DNA of 64,000 bases from Pantoea rodasii (GCF_002095465.1 NZ_MLFP01000003.1:310001-374000); one strand, 5' to 3'. Positions 18,839 to 31,391 are shown, counted from the first letter of the stretch. Notes: generated by a model not told the origin, from the sequence alone. A program made the numbers and translations.

Positions 18839-20277
18839 ATGGCTAAAAATTATGCTGACGTTTCACGAGCCATTGTGGCTTCGCTCGGCGGCTTATCGAA
18901 TATCGAGGCGGTCACACACTGCATGACGCGCTTGCGCTTCGTGCTAAAAGACACGGCGTTGATCGATAACGTGACGCTAAAAACCATCCCAGGCGTGATG
19001 GGCGTGGTGCACAGCGATACCCAGTGTCAGGTGATCATTGGCAATGACGTCAACCTCGCCTATCAGGAAGTCCTCAAACTCGGCACGCCCAACAGTGACC
19101 ATAGCGCTCCGGTGACGCGCAAAATCACCCTGCGCCGCGTCGGTGCGGGCATTCTTGATGCCCTGGTCGGCACCATGTCGCCTTTGATCCCGGCGATCAT
19201 CGGCGGATCCATGGTGAAACTGCTGGCGATGATGCTGGAGATGAGCGGCGTATTGGAAAAAGGTTCATCGACTCTGGTGATCCTTAACGTGATCGGCGAC
19301 GGCGCCTTTTTCTTCCTGCCGGTGATGGTGGCTGCGTCGGCAGCGCTAAAATTTAAAACCAATATGTCTTTGGCGATTGCGATTGCGGGCGTACTGGTGC
19401 ACCCCAACTTTATTGATTTGATGGCCAAAGCGGCGCAAGGCCAGGCCGTCGAGTTTGCTTACATCCCGGTGACGGCGGTGAAATACACCTATACCGTTAT
19501 CCCGGCGCTGGTGATGACGTGGATCCTGTCGCACATCGAATATTGGGTGGATCGCTTTACCCCTGCAGTCACCAAAAACTTCCTTAAACCGATGCTGATT
19601 GTGCTGATTGCCGCACCGATCGCCATAGTGCTGATTGGCCCGCTCGGTATCTGGATTGGTAGCGGTATTTCTAAGCTGGTGTACACCATTCATGGCTATC
19701 TGGGTTGGTTGTCCGTGGCGATCATGGGCGGACTGTGGCCGCTGCTGGTGATGACCGGGATGCATCGTGTTTTCACCCCTACCATTATTCAGACCATTGC
19801 TGAAACCGGTAAAGAAGGCATGGTGATGCCATCTGAAATCGGTGCCAATCTGTCGCTCGGCGGCTCATCGCTGGCTGTGGCCTTTAAAACCAAAACCCGG
19901 AACTGCGTCAGACCGCGTTTGCCGCAGCGGCCTCGGCGATTGTGGCCGGGATTTCGGAACCTGCGCTGTATGGTGTCGCGGTGCGCCTCAAGCGTCCGCT
20001 GATCGCCAGCCTGATCAGTGGATTTATCTGTGGCGCAGTGGCGGGTATTGGCGGGCTCGCCAGCCACTCCATGGCCTCACCCGGCTTGTTTACCAGCGTA
20101 CAGTTCTTTGATCCCGCTAATCCAATGAGCATCGTGTGGGTCGGCGGTGTGATGGTGTTATCCGTGGTGCTCTCTTTCGTTCTCACCCTGATTCTTGGCT
20201 TCGAAGATATTCCGGTTAGTGAAACAGCACAGCCCAAACCGGTTGTGGATGCCGCTAAAACCGTTAACGCGAATTGA
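18839..20277 (+). pseudogene. ascF: PTS beta-glucoside-specific EIIBC component AscF, frameshifted
   Basis: Imports and phosphorylates arbutin/salicin/cellobiose-type sugars. The EIIB domain (about residues 1-85) carries the phospho-cysteine in AVTHCMTRLRF, and the EIIC domain (about 105-460) has ten or so membrane helices with GTMSPLIPAIIGGSMVK and GMHRVFTPTIIQTIAETGKE. The first ORF ends in an aberrant tail after VAFKTKT. The second frame (from GISEPALYGVAVRLKRPLIA) holds the C-terminus. One A missing from the run at 19892-19895 explains the break and restores KTKNPELRQTAFAAAASAIV. The true start is the ATG at 18839 (MAKNYADV), not the upstream in-frame ATG. Confidence 0.92.
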
Positions 20278-20285
20278 TTAACTGA

Positions 20286-21728
<1,443 letters not shown>

Positions 21729-21738
21729 TTCCTCACCA

Positions 21739-21772
21739 CATTGCCGGACAGCCTGAAAGCCTCCCGGCAATG
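21739..21772 (+). terminator. Terminator-like hairpin after ascB
   Basis: CATTGCCGG and CCGGCAATG pair perfectly over 9 bases around a 16-base loop, 11 bases past the ascB stop. There is no clear T tract, so termination activity is uncertain. Confidence 0.45.
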
Positions 21773-21910
21773 TCGCCTGAAACTCTATTTATAAACGGAT
21801 CGGATTGTTCTATTGAGCTAAATAATCGCCCCTTCCTTTGATTGAACATCTGTACTCTTTTATAAATGCCGATGGTACTATTTCCGCGTTCAACCCAGCG
21901 GAATGGCAGC

Positions 21911-22494
21911 ATGATACGTTTTGACCTACGGCTTCACTTTGGTGAAGGTTTAATTCTTTTTTTGCGCAGCTTAAAGCGATTTTGACCTGCTTTATAGCGC
22001 TGGCGCTATTGCTATTGCCGCTATCACTGCCCGCCGCTGCCGCGCAAAATGCGGCCACCAAAGACGACAAAGCCAATCGCATTGTCAGCGGTATTATCAG
22101 TTTTACTCACTGGCCAGCTTTAAACTCCGCGCCGCAGCTGTGCGTGTTTAACTCCGCCCGCCATATCAATTTCCCCGCCAGCACGATGGCAACATCGCTG
22201 CCGTTTAGCGTGGTCTATCTCAATAGCGAGGCCGAGCTGGCCAGCAACCGCTGTGATGCGCTCTATTTTGGCGATCAAACCCCGCAGCAGCAGACCGAGT
22301 TACTGGCCCTGGAAAAAAGCCAACCGGTGCTGTCGCTGGCCGAAAACAATCCAGATTGTGCGATAGGTGCCGCCTTCTGTTTGATCTTCAATGCCGATCA
22401 TCCGATGTTTTCCGTCAACCTTGATTCGCTGGCGCGTAGCGGTGTTCGTGTAAGTCCGGATGTGTTGTTGCTGTCGCGCAAAGGAAGCCAATAA
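21911..22494 (+). pseudogene. yfiR: YfiR-family periplasmic repressor of diguanylate cyclase YfiN, 5' end frameshifted
   Basis: YfiR (DUF4154) is a periplasmic protein that holds YfiN inactive. The open frame from about 21982 covers a hydrophobic signal region, then IVSGIISFTHWPALNSAPQL, CDALYFGD and VNLDSLARSGVRVSPDVLLL, all family hallmarks, with four cysteines. In this frame the only start is a TTG at 21982 without a ribosome site. Adding one T to TTTT at 21980-21983 joins it to the ATG at 21911 (MIRFDLRLHFGEGLILFLRS..), giving a normal basic N-region. The gene is therefore probably another one-base-deletion case. Its stop is 1 base before the yfiN ATG. Confidence 0.8.
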
Positions 22495-22495
22495 G

Positions 22496-23711
22496 ATGAA
22501 AATTTGAAAAAAATAAAAATGAAAAGTCATCTATCCGTATCAAGCTGCGCAAAATCAGCATCATTAACTCAGCGGTTATTTTGTTGCTGTGCTGGTTGCT
22601 GCTCACATCGACATCGTTATTGTTTATAAAGCGCTATGAAAAACGCAATCTGGAGCTGATTGCCGCCACGCTGAGCAACAGTCTGACGGCAGCCACGGTA
22701 TTTGAAGACAGTTACGACGCCCATAAAAAGATTGCCATGTTGGGCAACGAAGGCATGTTTGCCTCCGCTAAATTGATGACCAGTGACCAGACGGTGCTGG
22801 TTGACTGGCAAGATCAACAGCAACAGAGCGGCTGGTATCAAAACTTTCTGCGTGAATGGATTTACCTGCGACCGCTGAGTGTGAATATTAATCACGCCGA
22901 AAGCGTGGTTGGAACCTTGACGCTGGCTGGCACCGTCACCGGTGCGGCCGAATTTATTCGTTACTCGGTGATCATTTTATCCAGCGGCATGTTGTGCGTG
23001 TTAATCGTCTCATTCTTGCTGAGCGCTTTCCTGCACAGCGGTATTTTGGTGTCGCTGCGCAATATCACCAGTTCGATTCACTATGTTATTCACTCCGGTG
23101 ATTTTTCCGTACGAATTCCTGAAAGTCCGACCAAAGAATTCCAACTGTTCTCCGAGGATCTCAACTCTCTGCTCGCGGAGATGCAGTCATTACAAACCTC
23201 ATTGCTGCGTGATAACCGCTCACTGGCCGCCAAAGCGCTGGAAGATCCGCTGACCGGGCTGGCAAACCGCGCCGCCTTTGTAAGCCGACTGAACACCTTA
23301 CTTGATGCGCAGCTGGCGCAAGAGCGTTTTGTTTTATTGTTCCTCGATGGCGATCGCTTCAAAAGCATCAACGATAACTGGGGCCATGCCGCAGGCGATG
23401 AGGTGTTGAAAGCCATTGGTTCGCGCCTGGCGGCATTGGCCTATAAGCAGGATATGGTTGCACGCCTCGGCGGTGATGAATTCGCCATGCTGATCACCAG
23501 CCGCGCGACCGAATCGCAGCTGCAACTTTTGACGGAAGACATTCGCGCAGCCATTGCGAGGAAGATCATGATCGCCGAGGGTATGCCGATCACCACCTCA
23601 GTCACTATTGGCTATGCCTGGTCACAACATGGCGACACGGTAGAGTCGATTCTCGAGCGTGCGGATATGCACATGTACAAAAACAAAGGGATAAGTAAGG
23701 TACGCGCATGA
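22496..23711 (+). CDS. yfiN: Membrane diguanylate cyclase YfiN (DgcN), start codon separated by a frameshift
   Basis: YfiN makes c-di-GMP and is controlled by YfiR in the periplasm. The protein has a first membrane helix (IINSAVILLLCWLLLTSTS), a periplasmic sensor region, a second helix (IRYSVIILSSGMLCVLIVSF), a HAMP-like linker, and a GGDEF domain with DPLTGLANRAAF and intact RLGGDEFAM. The ATG at 22496 directly after yfiR is followed by ATG AAA ATT TGA. One extra A at 22499-22502 gives MKNLKKNKNEKSSIRIKLRK and the missing cytosolic N-tail. Without it the first start is a TTG at 22581 inside the first helix. It overlaps yfiB by 4 bases. Confidence 0.85.
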
Positions 23712-24181
23712 AAATAAAACTCTTTCTGCTGGTGTGTATTCTGGCCTGTGTGGGCTGCCAGTCCAAAGGTCGCTTCAGTGCTGCACAAATTGCGGCCATG
23801 CAAAATGCCGGTTTCACTGAAAACATGGAAGGCTGGGGTTTAGGTTTATCGGATAAGATTCTGTTTGGCGTCAATGAGTCCGAACTGACTGCCATCAGCA
23901 AAGCGAATATCGCCACCATGGCGAGGAACCTCTCAGCCACCGGCATCCAGCATGTACGTATTGATGGTCATACGGATAATTACGGCAAGGCGGATTACAA
24001 CCAGCAGCTGTCATTAAAACGGGCAGATGCCGTCGCAGAGCAATGGGCGTTGGGCGCTGCGGTGCCGCGCAGCAATATCATGACCCGAGGAATGGGGATG
24101 AGTACGCCGGTTGCCAGTAATAATAGCGCACAGGGGCGGGCACAGAATCGTCGCGTGGCGATTGTCATCACCTCGCCGTAA
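23708..24181 (+). CDS. yfiB: OmpA-family outer-membrane lipoprotein YfiB
   Basis: 157 residues with a lipoprotein signal (LLVCILACVGC, lipobox Cys17) and an OmpA-like peptidoglycan-binding domain (about 50-155) showing RIDGHTDNYGKADYNQQLSL and RAQNRRVAIVI. In the YfiBNR system YfiB sequesters YfiR in response to envelope stress and so releases YfiN. ATGA overlap with yfiN shows the three genes form one operon. Confidence 0.92.
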   Translation: MKIKLFLLVCILACVGCQSKGRFSAAQIAAMQNAGFTENMEGWGLGLSDKILFGVNESELTAISKANIATMARNLSATGIQHVRIDGHTDNYGKADYNQQLSLKRADAVAEQWALGAAVPRSNIMTRGMGMSTPVASNNSAQGRAQNRRVAIVITSP

Positions 24182-24201
24182 TCCCTCTTCCCTTTTAAAT
24201 T

Positions 24202-24226
24202 GGGCAGAATCTTCTGCCCGGATTTA
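24202..24226 (+). terminator. Intrinsic terminator after yfiRNB
   Basis: GGGCAGAA-TC-TTCTGCCC, an 8-bp stem, is followed by GGATTTATTAT, 20 bases after the yfiB stop and before the stop of convergent uvsE. Confidence 0.6.
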
Positions 24227-24258
24227 TTATGAATTCCACATCTCGCTGCGTACTTCCC

Positions 24259-25221
24259 CTACTCTTTCCCCGTCAGTGAATAGTGATATAAACGATCGCG
24301 CGCCAGATTTTTCATTTTCACTTCGCACATAATATCGAAGTCTTTAAATGAAAGTGCCCAGTCGTTTAAGTCCTGATTGAAATAGTAATCGGAATGCGCA
24401 CGCAGTTTGGTTTTTGCCACCGCTAAATCCTGTTGATCCGGTAAACCCGCTTCAGGAATCAACCCCTCCAGCGCGATGGAATAATGCAATACCGGACGCA
24501 CACCGCGCCATGATGCAATAATCAACGGAATACGATCGTCATCGGCTTTGATAAATTGATTCTCTTTCACCCAATGATGATGGATATCCAGCACCACCGG
24601 ACAGAGATCGCGCGCCTGTAAGACATCGTCGAGCGAACAGGAAATTTCATCATTCTCTACTGTCAGCATATTGCGTGCTTCAGGAGAAAGGCGCTGAAAC
24701 GCTGCGCGGAATCCATCGATGCCCTTTTTGCCGTTCATATGGATATTAATTTTGAAGTCCTGGAACTGGCGACCATAGCCCATTAACACGGCACACAGCG
24801 CATGGTACTCCACATCCTCAATCGCCCTATCCACCACGCCTTCGTTATCGGATGCGAGCACGGAATATTGTCCAGGATGGAATGACAGACGAATGTTGTG
24901 AGCGCGAGCCATGTCGCCACAGCGCGCCAGCAGCGGCTGTAAGTCGGGCATCAATTCGCTGTAGATGGCGGTGGCCTCTGGCACGGTATACAGCGGCAAC
25001 AGGTCGCTGCCAATGCGCATCATGCGCAGCGCATCCGGCTGTTTCGCCAATTGCTCCAGTGTCAGGTAGAGGTTGTTGAGGTTATTGGTCGCCAGCTGCG
25101 CCAGCAATTCTGTGCGAACCGGGTGGTCCAGACCAAGGAAACGCGTACGCGTGGTGATTTTAAACGGAAAAGGCTGCTTAGCCTGTGCATCAAAGTATTT
25201 ACACGCGAAACCCAATTTCAT
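24259..25221 (-). CDS. uvsE: UV damage endonuclease UvsE/UvdE
   Basis: The 320-residue TIM-barrel enzyme nicks 5' of UV photoproducts, an alternative to UvrABC. Family motifs visible are the N-terminal LGFACKYF, MRIGSDLLPL, SFHPGQYSVLAS (metal-ligand His), IHMNGKKG, LTVENDEISC (metal-ligand Glu) and VVLDIHHHWV (metal-ligand His pair). These give the set of His/Glu/Asp ligands for the metal cluster. It is monocistronic, convergent to yfiB. E. coli lacks it, while it occurs in scattered enterobacteria and in Bacillus. Confidence 0.92.
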   Translation of the reverse strand: MKLGFACKYFDAQAKQPFPFKITTRTRFLGLDHPVRTELLAQLATNNLNNLYLTLEQLAKQPDALRMMRIGSDLLPLYTVPEATAIYSELMPDLQPLLARCGDMARAHNIRLSFHPGQYSVLASDNEGVVDRAIEDVEYHALCAVLMGYGRQFQDFKINIHMNGKKGIDGFRAAFQRLSPEARNMLTVENDEISCSLDDVLQARDLCPVVLDIHHHWVKENQFIKADDDRIPLIIASWRGVRPVLHYSIALEGLIPEAGLPDQQDLAVAKTKLRAHSDYYFNQDLNDWALSFKDFDIMCEVKMKNLARDRLYHYSLTGKE

Positions 25222-25276
25222 CTCATTCCCCTTTTAGAGCAGCCTGATAGTGTAGCTGGCTACGGGGATTGTGCAC

Positions 25277-25302
25277 GGACAGCGACATTTCTGCCGCTGT
25301 CC
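25277..25302 (-). terminator. Hairpin between betT stop and uvsE
   Basis: GGACAGCG and CGCTGTCC pair perfectly (8 bp, 10-base loop) immediately past the betT stop. There is no T tract, so it may be an RNA-stability hairpin and not a true terminator. Confidence 0.4.
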
Positions 25303-25308
25303 TGCAAG

Positions 25309-27339
25309 TTACATGCTTGGGTAGGTGATATTGCTGCCCGGTGCTTCACGATGTAAATGGATAAAGTTCAGGTGACGTTCGTACTGATCGAGAATATCGA
25401 TAATCACCTGCTCCTTGTTGTAATCCATCAAATCGTTGCCCTGACTGCCTTCCAGTAGGAACGTTTCCAAACGGTAATAGGTGGATTTACCGCTGCGTGC
25501 ACGATAGGTAAAGCCCGGCACCGAATACTGCTGTGGCCAGATCTGATACAGGAAGTCCTGCTCTTCTCCCAGCAGCACTCGCAAGTCCAGATAACCTAGC
25601 GGATGGCCCTCTTCCGGCTCGACGCGCTCCAGCGAAACACGACCGCCACGTAACTCCAGCTCCTTAGCCACATCCTGCATCGCGGGGTACAACACGTTCT
25701 CCATCATTTGCTGGGTGTAGCGCGTGCCAGGATAGTTCATCAGACGTGACAAGCGTTTCTTCCAGCTCAAACGATCGTTGCTGGCTGGAATGTAAGGGGC
25801 CGTTTCACGGCTGGCGCTGGCGCGGCGATGGTCTTCCACTTTGAGTGACTTATACAAACCGGCCATAACAAAGAAGATCACAAAGCTGAACGGCAGACCC
25901 ATGATCACCGTGGCGTTCTGCAGCGCAGAGATACCGTTGGTCATCAGCATGCCCATGGTCAGGACACCAATCGCGATCGACCAGAAGATACGCAGCCAGT
26001 TTGGCGCATCGCTGTTGATGTCTTTCAGCTTCGAGGTGAAGTTACCTAACACCAGTGAACCGGAATCCGCTGAAGTCACATAGAACAGCATGCCGGTGAT
26101 GGTGGCCACTGAAGCACTTAATTTAAAGGCCGGGTACTGCGCCAGCAGGCTGTAGAAACCGCGTTCCGCATGCGCCATCACTTCCTGGGCAAAACCCGCA
26201 TCACCGTGGATGATTTCATACAGCGCCGCGTTACCAAACACCGACAGCCACAGCAGCGTAAAGGTGAACGGAATAATCAGCGTGCCGAGCACAAACTCAC
26301 GAATGGTACGACCGCGTGAAATACGCGCCAGGAACAGGCCGACAAACGGTGACCATGCCACCCACCATGCCCAGAAGAACAACGTCCAGCTGTTCATCCA
26401 CTCTCGCGGCTGATCGAAGGCAAAGGTGTTAAGCGTCATGCCCATAAAGCGGGTGATGTAATCGCCCACGTTCAGTACCAGCGCATTCAGCAGGAAGTCG
26501 GTTTTGCCCATGAACAGCACAAACAGAATCAGCCCAAGCGCCAGTGCAACGTTCAGCTCAGACAGAATTCGAATGCCTTTATCCACGCCGGACGTAACAG
26601 AAATGGTGGCGATAATCACCGACAGCACAATCAGCGCCGCCTGCGCGGTGAAGCCTTCCGGAATATCGAACAGCACGTTCAGGCCGTAATTGAGCTGCAC
26701 AACCCCAATACCTAAGGTGGTGGCAATACCAAAGATGGTGCCGATCACCGCCGCGATATCCACGGTATGACCAATTGGGCCGTTAATACGCTTGCCGAAA
26801 ATCGGATACAGCGCAGACCGGATGGTGAGCGGCAGATTGTAGCGATAGCTAAAGTAGCCGAGCGCAATGCCCATCAGCGCATACATCGACCAGCCGGTGA
26901 CACCATAGTGGAACAGCGTCCACACCATCGCCTGGCGGGCGGCTTCCATGGTTTGTCCGGCACCTTCCGGCGGCTGCATGTATTGCGTGACCGGTTCGGC
27001 GACCGAGAAGAACATCAGATCGATACCGATACCGGCAGCAAACAGCATAGCTGACCAGCTTAGTAAGCTGAACTCCGGTTTGGATTGCTCAGGCCCGAGT
27101 TTGATGGCGCCATAGCGTGAACACGCCATGTAGATAACGAACACGATGTACAGCGTGGCAGCCAACATGTAGTACCAGCCAAAGGTAGCAGTAACCCAGT
27201 TAACTGCGGTTTGGATCCAGCTGGCAGCGAGTTCGCTGTAGAAGATAGTGACAAGTGAAAATGTCAGAATCAGTCCGGCTGAGGTAAAAAACACCACAGG
27301 ATTGATTCTGTCTTTTTCACTGGCAGGTGGATTAATCAT
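25309..27339 (-). CDS. betT: High-affinity choline transporter BetT (BCCT family)
   Basis: 676 residues, the length of E. coli BetT. Twelve membrane helices occupy about residues 12-505 with the BCCT signature WTLFFWAWWVAWSPFVGLF, and a long cytosolic C-terminal tail of about 170 residues is associated with osmotic regulation in this family. It is proton-driven and supplies choline for BetA/BetB. It is divergent from betIBA with 252 bases between, the same layout as in E. coli. Confidence 0.95.
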   Translation of the reverse strand: MINPPASEKDRINPVVFFTSAGLILTFSLVTIFYSELAASWIQTAVNWVTATFGWYYMLAATLYIVFVIYMACSRYGAIKLGPEQSKPEFSLLSWSAMLFAAGIGIDLMFFSVAEPVTQYMQPPEGAGQTMEAARQAMVWTLFHYGVTGWSMYALMGIALGYFSYRYNLPLTIRSALYPIFGKRINGPIGHTVDIAAVIGTIFGIATTLGIGVVQLNYGLNVLFDIPEGFTAQAALIVLSVIIATISVTSGVDKGIRILSELNVALALGLILFVLFMGKTDFLLNALVLNVGDYITRFMGMTLNTFAFDQPREWMNSWTLFFWAWWVAWSPFVGLFLARISRGRTIREFVLGTLIIPFTFTLLWLSVFGNAALYEIIHGDAGFAQEVMAHAERGFYSLLAQYPAFKLSASVATITGMLFYVTSADSGSLVLGNFTSKLKDINSDAPNWLRIFWSIAIGVLTMGMLMTNGISALQNATVIMGLPFSFVIFFVMAGLYKSLKVEDHRRASASRETAPYIPASNDRLSWKKRLSRLMNYPGTRYTQQMMENVLYPAMQDVAKELELRGGRVSLERVEPEEGHPLGYLDLRVLLGEEQDFLYQIWPQQYSVPGFTYRARSGKSTYYRLETFLLEGSQGNDLMDYNKEQVIIDILDQYERHLNFIHLHREAPGSNITYPSM

Positions 27340-27531
27340 CGATGACCTCTGGTTAATTTCCTGTAATAACTCAATGGATTAGCGTGACCCGTTTACCAGG
27401 CCTTGTTGTTGTTGGTTCCCCTGTTTTCCCTCCATACCGTGCTTTTCACTGACGATGTCCCGCATAGCCCGGTTCACCGCTGTGCTTTTGTAACAATCGA
27501 AGCACAGTATCCTAACAAAATTCTTTTTTAT

Positions 27532-27545
27532 ATTGAACGTGCAAT
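27532..27545. promoter_or_regulatory. BetI operator candidate
   Basis: ATTGAACGTGCAAT is a near-perfect palindrome (ATTG-N-ACGT-N-CAAT) in the betT/betI intergenic region, 47 bases before the betI ATG. It resembles the BetI-binding sequence reported between betT and betI in E. coli. Placement lets choline-responsive BetI control both directions. Confidence 0.6.
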
Positions 27546-27591
27546 CAAAAAAAGTTTTAATGGTGCTCTGACATTGTGGTGGAGTGGAGTC

Positions 27592-28188
27592 ATGCCAAAG
27601 GTGGGAATGCAGCCGATTCGTCGTCGGCAACTGATTGATGCAACCCTCGATACCATTAACGAAGTAGGGATCAATGACGCCACGATTGCGCAGATTGCGC
27701 GCCGTGCTGGCGTCTCGACAGGCATCATCAGTCACTACTTCAAAGACAAAAACGGCTTGCTGGAAGCCACGATGCGCGACATCACGCGCCAGCTGCGTGA
27801 TGCCGTCGCCTTCCGGTTAAAACCGCTTTCTGAGGCCAACACGGAAGCGCGCCTGCTGGCGATTGTTGAAGGCAACTTCGATGACACGCAGGTGCACAGC
27901 GCGGCGATGAAAGCCTGGCTGGATTTCTGGGCCAGCAGCATGCATCAACCGCAGCTCGGTCGTTTAGAACGCGTCAGTAGCCGTCGCTTGTTTTCGACCC
28001 TCGCCGCCGAGTTCCGGCGCGAGCTGCCGCGTGAACAGGCGCGCCTGGCAGCACACGGTTTGGCTTCACTGATCGATGGCTTGTGGCTGCGCGCCGCGCT
28101 GAGTGGCAAGCCGTTCAATCTGGATGTGGCGAAAACGCTCACCACCCAATTTATTCGTCAGCAACTCGCTGGCGCACTGAATCACTGA
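27592..28188 (+). CDS. betI: TetR-family repressor BetI
   Basis: 198 residues. N-terminal TetR HTH ([20 protein letters not shown] at about residues 29-48), starting with the typical [18 protein letters not shown]. BetI represses betT and betIBA and is relieved by choline. I start at the ATG at 27592, which has GGAGTGGAG upstream and gives the normal BetI length; the longer upstream reading frame is non-coding leader. It starts the betIBA operon and is followed by betB after 13 bases. Confidence 0.94.
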   Translation: MPKVGMQPIRRRQLIDATLDTINEVGINDATIAQIARRAGVSTGIISHYFKDKNGLLEATMRDITRQLRDAVAFRLKPLSEANTEARLLAIVEGNFDDTQVHSAAMKAWLDFWASSMHQPQLGRLERVSSRRLFSTLAAEFRRELPREQARLAAHGLASLIDGLWLRAALSGKPFNLDVAKTLTTQFIRQQLAGALNH

Positions 28189-28201
28189 GGAAGGAGGAAT
28201 C

Positions 28202-29674
28202 ATGTCCCGATTCACAGAACAGCAGCTTTATATCGATGGTCAATTTGTTGCAGCCAACGCAGGCAACACCTTCCAGACCATTAACCCGGCCAATGGCGAA
28301 GTGCTGGCCGATGTCCACGAAGCCGAGCAGGCTGATGTAGATCGCGCCGTTGCAGCCGCAAGAAAAGGCCAGAAGATCTGGGCCGCCATGACCGCCATGG
28401 AGCGTTCACGCATTCTGCGCCGTGCGGTGGATATTCTACGTGAGCGCAACGACGAGTTAGCCGCGCTGGAAACCCTCGATACCGGCAAGCCCCTCAGCGA
28501 AACCCAATATGTGGATATCGTGACCGGTGCCGACGTGCTGGAATACTACGCTGGGCTGATCCCGACGCTGGAAGGTCAGCAGATCCCACTGCGTGATACC
28601 GCATTCGTTTATACCCGCCGCGAGCCGTTGGGCGTAGTGGCCGGTATTGGCGCGTGGAACTACCCGATTCAGATCGCCTTGTGGAAATCCGCGCCAGCGC
28701 TGGCGGCAGGCAACGCGATGATCTTCAAGCCAAGTGAAGTCACCCCGTTGACCGCCCTGAAATTAGCGGAGATCTACACCGAAGCCGGCGTGCCTGCGGG
28801 CGTCTTCAACGTGTTGAACGGCCGCGGTGCGGTGACCGGCCAACTGCTCACTGACCATCCGGGCATTGATAAAGTTTCCTTCACCGGCGGCGCGGCCAGC
28901 GGGAAGAAAGTGATGGCCAACGCAGCGGGCTCAACGCTGAAAGACGTGACCATGGAGCTGGGCGGGAAATCGCCGCTGATTATCTTCGATGATGCCGATC
29001 TCGATCTGGCGGCCGACATTGCGATGATGGCTAACTTCTACAGCTCAGGTCAGGTGTGCACCAACGGGACGCGCGTATTCATCCCGACCGCGTTGCAGAC
29101 CGCGTTTGAAGCGAAAATTGTTGAGCGTGTTGCCCGCATCAAGGCCGGCGATCTTAACGATCCGGCCACCAACTTTGGTCCGCTGGTGAGCTTCCCACAT
29201 CGCGACAACGTGATGCGCTATATCGAATCCGGCGTCAACGAAGGTGCGCGTCTGCTGTGCGGCGGTAAGCGCCTGAGCGGCGGAGATTTCGACCAGGGTG
29301 CCTGGGTCGAACCAACGGTGTTCACCGACTGCCGTGACGAAATGACGATTGTGCGTGAAGAGATCTTCGGGCCGGTGATGTCAATCCTCACCTACGAGAG
29401 CGAAGAAGAAGTGGTACGCCGCGCCAATACTACCGATTTCGGTCTGGCCGCGGGCGTGGTGACGCAAAACCTGAACCGTGCGCACCGCGTTATCCATCAG
29501 ATCGAAGCGGGGATCTGCTGGATCAATACCTGGGGCGAGTCTGCCGCAGAAATGCCGGTGGGAGGCTACAAGCATTCCGGTATTGGCCGTGAGAATGGCC
29601 TGATGACCTTGCAAAATTACACCCAGGTGAAATCGGTGCAGGTCGAGTTATCCCGTTTTCAGTCCGTATTTTAA
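28202..29674 (+). CDS. betB: Betaine aldehyde dehydrogenase
   Basis: 490-residue NAD(P)-dependent aldehyde dehydrogenase converting betaine aldehyde to glycine betaine. The catalytic Cys286 is in [13 protein letters not shown], the general base Glu252 in [11 protein letters not shown], and the Rossmann glycine region [11 protein letters not shown]. Residue numbers match well-studied betaine aldehyde dehydrogenases. A GAGGAAGGAGG-like site precedes the ATG. Middle gene of betIBA. Confidence 0.96.
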   Translation: MSRFTEQQLYIDGQFVAANAGNTFQTINPANGEVLADVHEAEQADVDRAVAAARKGQKIWAAMTAMERSRILRRAVDILRERNDELAALETLDTGKPLSETQYVDIVTGADVLEYYAGLIPTLEGQQIPLRDTAFVYTRREPLGVVAGIGAWNYPIQIALWKSAPALAAGNAMIFKPSEVTPLTALKLAEIYTEAGVPAGVFNVLNGRGAVTGQLLTDHPGIDKVSFTGGAASGKKVMANAAGSTLKDVTMELGGKSPLIIFDDADLDLAADIAMMANFYSSGQVCTNGTRVFIPTALQTAFEAKIVERVARIKAGDLNDPATNFGPLVSFPHRDNVMRYIESGVNEGARLLCGGKRLSGGDFDQGAWVEPTVFTDCRDEMTIVREEIFGPVMSILTYESEEEVVRRANTTDFGLAAGVVTQNLNRAHRVIHQIEAGICWINTWGESAAEMPVGGYKHSGIGRENGLMTLQNYTQVKSVQVELSRFQSVF

Positions 29675-29700
29675 TTCAGCTTTAACCTGAGGAGCGACTA

Positions 29701-31380
29701 ATGGAATTTGATTACATCATTATCGGAGCCGGATCCGCAGGGAACGTTTTGGCAACAAGACTGACCGAAGATAGCAGCGTCAGCGTGCTGCTTTTAGAAG
29801 CTGGTGGTCCTGACTACCGCTTCGATTTCCGCACACAGATGCCTGCAGCGCTGGCTTACCCGTTACAGGGCAAACGCTATAACTGGGCGTATGAAACCGA
29901 GCCAGAACCGCATATGAATAATCGCCGCATGGAGTGCGGACGAGGTAAAGGATTGGGTGGCTCATCGTTGATTAACGGCATGTGCTACATCCGCGGTAAC
30001 GCCATGGATCTTGATAATTGGGCGCAACAGCCTGGCCTGGAAAGCTGGAGCTACCTGAACTGCCTGCCCTACTATCGTAAATCCGAGACGCGCGATATCG
30101 GTGCCAATGACTATCACGGTGGCGAAGGCCCGGTGAGCATCACCACCTGCAAACCCGATAACAATCCGCTGTTTGCCGCGATGATTGAAGCCGGTGTTGA
30201 AGCAGGCTATCCGCGCACGGAAGATCTGAACGGTTATCAGCAAGAAGGTTTTGGCCCGATGGATCGCTTTGTCACGCCGAAAGGCCGCCGATCCAGCACC
30301 GCGCGCGGTTATCTCGATACCGCCAAAGTGCGCCCGAATCTGAAGATCGTCACGCATGCCACCACCGATCGCATCCTGTTTGAAGGTAAACGTGCAGTGG
30401 GCGTGCAGTATCTGCAAGGATCCAGCAACAGCTCACATCAGGTGCATGCGCGTCGTGAAGTACTGCTGTGCGCGGGCGCAATTGCCTCGCCGCAAATTTT
30501 GCAGCGTTCGGGCGTGGGCGCTGCTGCGCTGCTGAATAAGTTTGATATTCCGGTGGTACATGATTTACCGGGTGTCGGCGAAAACCTGCAGGATCACCTT
30601 GAAATGTACCTGCAGTACGAGTGCAAAGAGCCGGTGTCACTCTATCCGTCATTGAAATGGTGGAACCAGCCGAAGATTGGCGCCGAATGGCTGTTCAACG
30701 GGACGGGCGTCGGTGCCAGCAACCACTTTGAAGGCGGTGGCTTTATCCGCAGCCGCGAAGAGTTTACCTGGCCGAACATCCAGTATCACTTCCTGCCGGT
30801 GGCGATCAATTACAACGGGTCCAACGCCGTGGAAGCGCATGGTTTCCAGTGCCACGTGGGTTCGATGCGTTCACCAAGCCGTGGGCACGTGCAGATTAAA
30901 TCGCGCGATCCGCGTCGTGATCCTGCCATTTTGTTCAACTACATGGCGCATGAGCAGGACTGGCATGAGTTCCGTGATGCGATTCGTATCACGCGTCAGA
31001 TCATCAATCAGCCTGCGCTGGATCGCTATCGCGGTGCGGAGATCAGTCCGGGCCTCGATTGCCAGACGGATGAGCAGCTGGATGAATTTGTGCGTAACCA
31101 TGCCGAGACCGCCTATCACCCGTGCGGTACCTGTAAAATGGGCAGTGATGACATGGCGGTGGTGGATGGCGAAGGTCGTGTGCATGGATTGCAGGCCCTG
31201 CGCGTAGTGGATGCATCGATTATGCCGCTGATCATTACTGGCAATCTGAATGCCACCACTATCATGATCGGTGAAAAGATTGCGGATAACATTCGTGGTC
31301 GTCAGCCGTTGCCGCGCAGCGAAGCGGATTACTTCGTCGCTGGAGAGTTGCCGGTACGCCGCGAGCCTAAGCGCGCTTAA
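29701..31380 (+). CDS. betA: Choline dehydrogenase
   Basis: 559-residue GMC-family FAD enzyme, membrane-associated, oxidising choline to betaine aldehyde and also the aldehyde further. The FAD motif [16 protein letters not shown] lies at about 6-21, the GMC signature [18 protein letters not shown] at about 82-99, and the catalytic His in [14 protein letters not shown], followed by [15 protein letters not shown] near the C-terminus. Last gene of betIBA. A GAGGAG ribosome site precedes the ATG. Confidence 0.96.
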   Translation: MEFDYIIIGAGSAGNVLATRLTEDSSVSVLLLEAGGPDYRFDFRTQMPAALAYPLQGKRYNWAYETEPEPHMNNRRMECGRGKGLGGSSLINGMCYIRGNAMDLDNWAQQPGLESWSYLNCLPYYRKSETRDIGANDYHGGEGPVSITTCKPDNNPLFAAMIEAGVEAGYPRTEDLNGYQQEGFGPMDRFVTPKGRRSSTARGYLDTAKVRPNLKIVTHATTDRILFEGKRAVGVQYLQGSSNSSHQVHARREVLLCAGAIASPQILQRSGVGAAALLNKFDIPVVHDLPGVGENLQDHLEMYLQYECKEPVSLYPSLKWWNQPKIGAEWLFNGTGVGASNHFEGGGFIRSREEFTWPNIQYHFLPVAINYNGSNAVEAHGFQCHVGSMRSPSRGHVQIKSRDPRRDPAILFNYMAHEQDWHEFRDAIRITRQIINQPALDRYRGAEISPGLDCQTDEQLDEFVRNHAETAYHPCGTCKMGSDDMAVVDGEGRVHGLQALRVVDASIMPLIITGNLNATTIMIGEKIADNIRGRQPLPRSEADYFVAGELPVRREPKRA

Positions 31381-31391
31381 CCGTTCTATAC

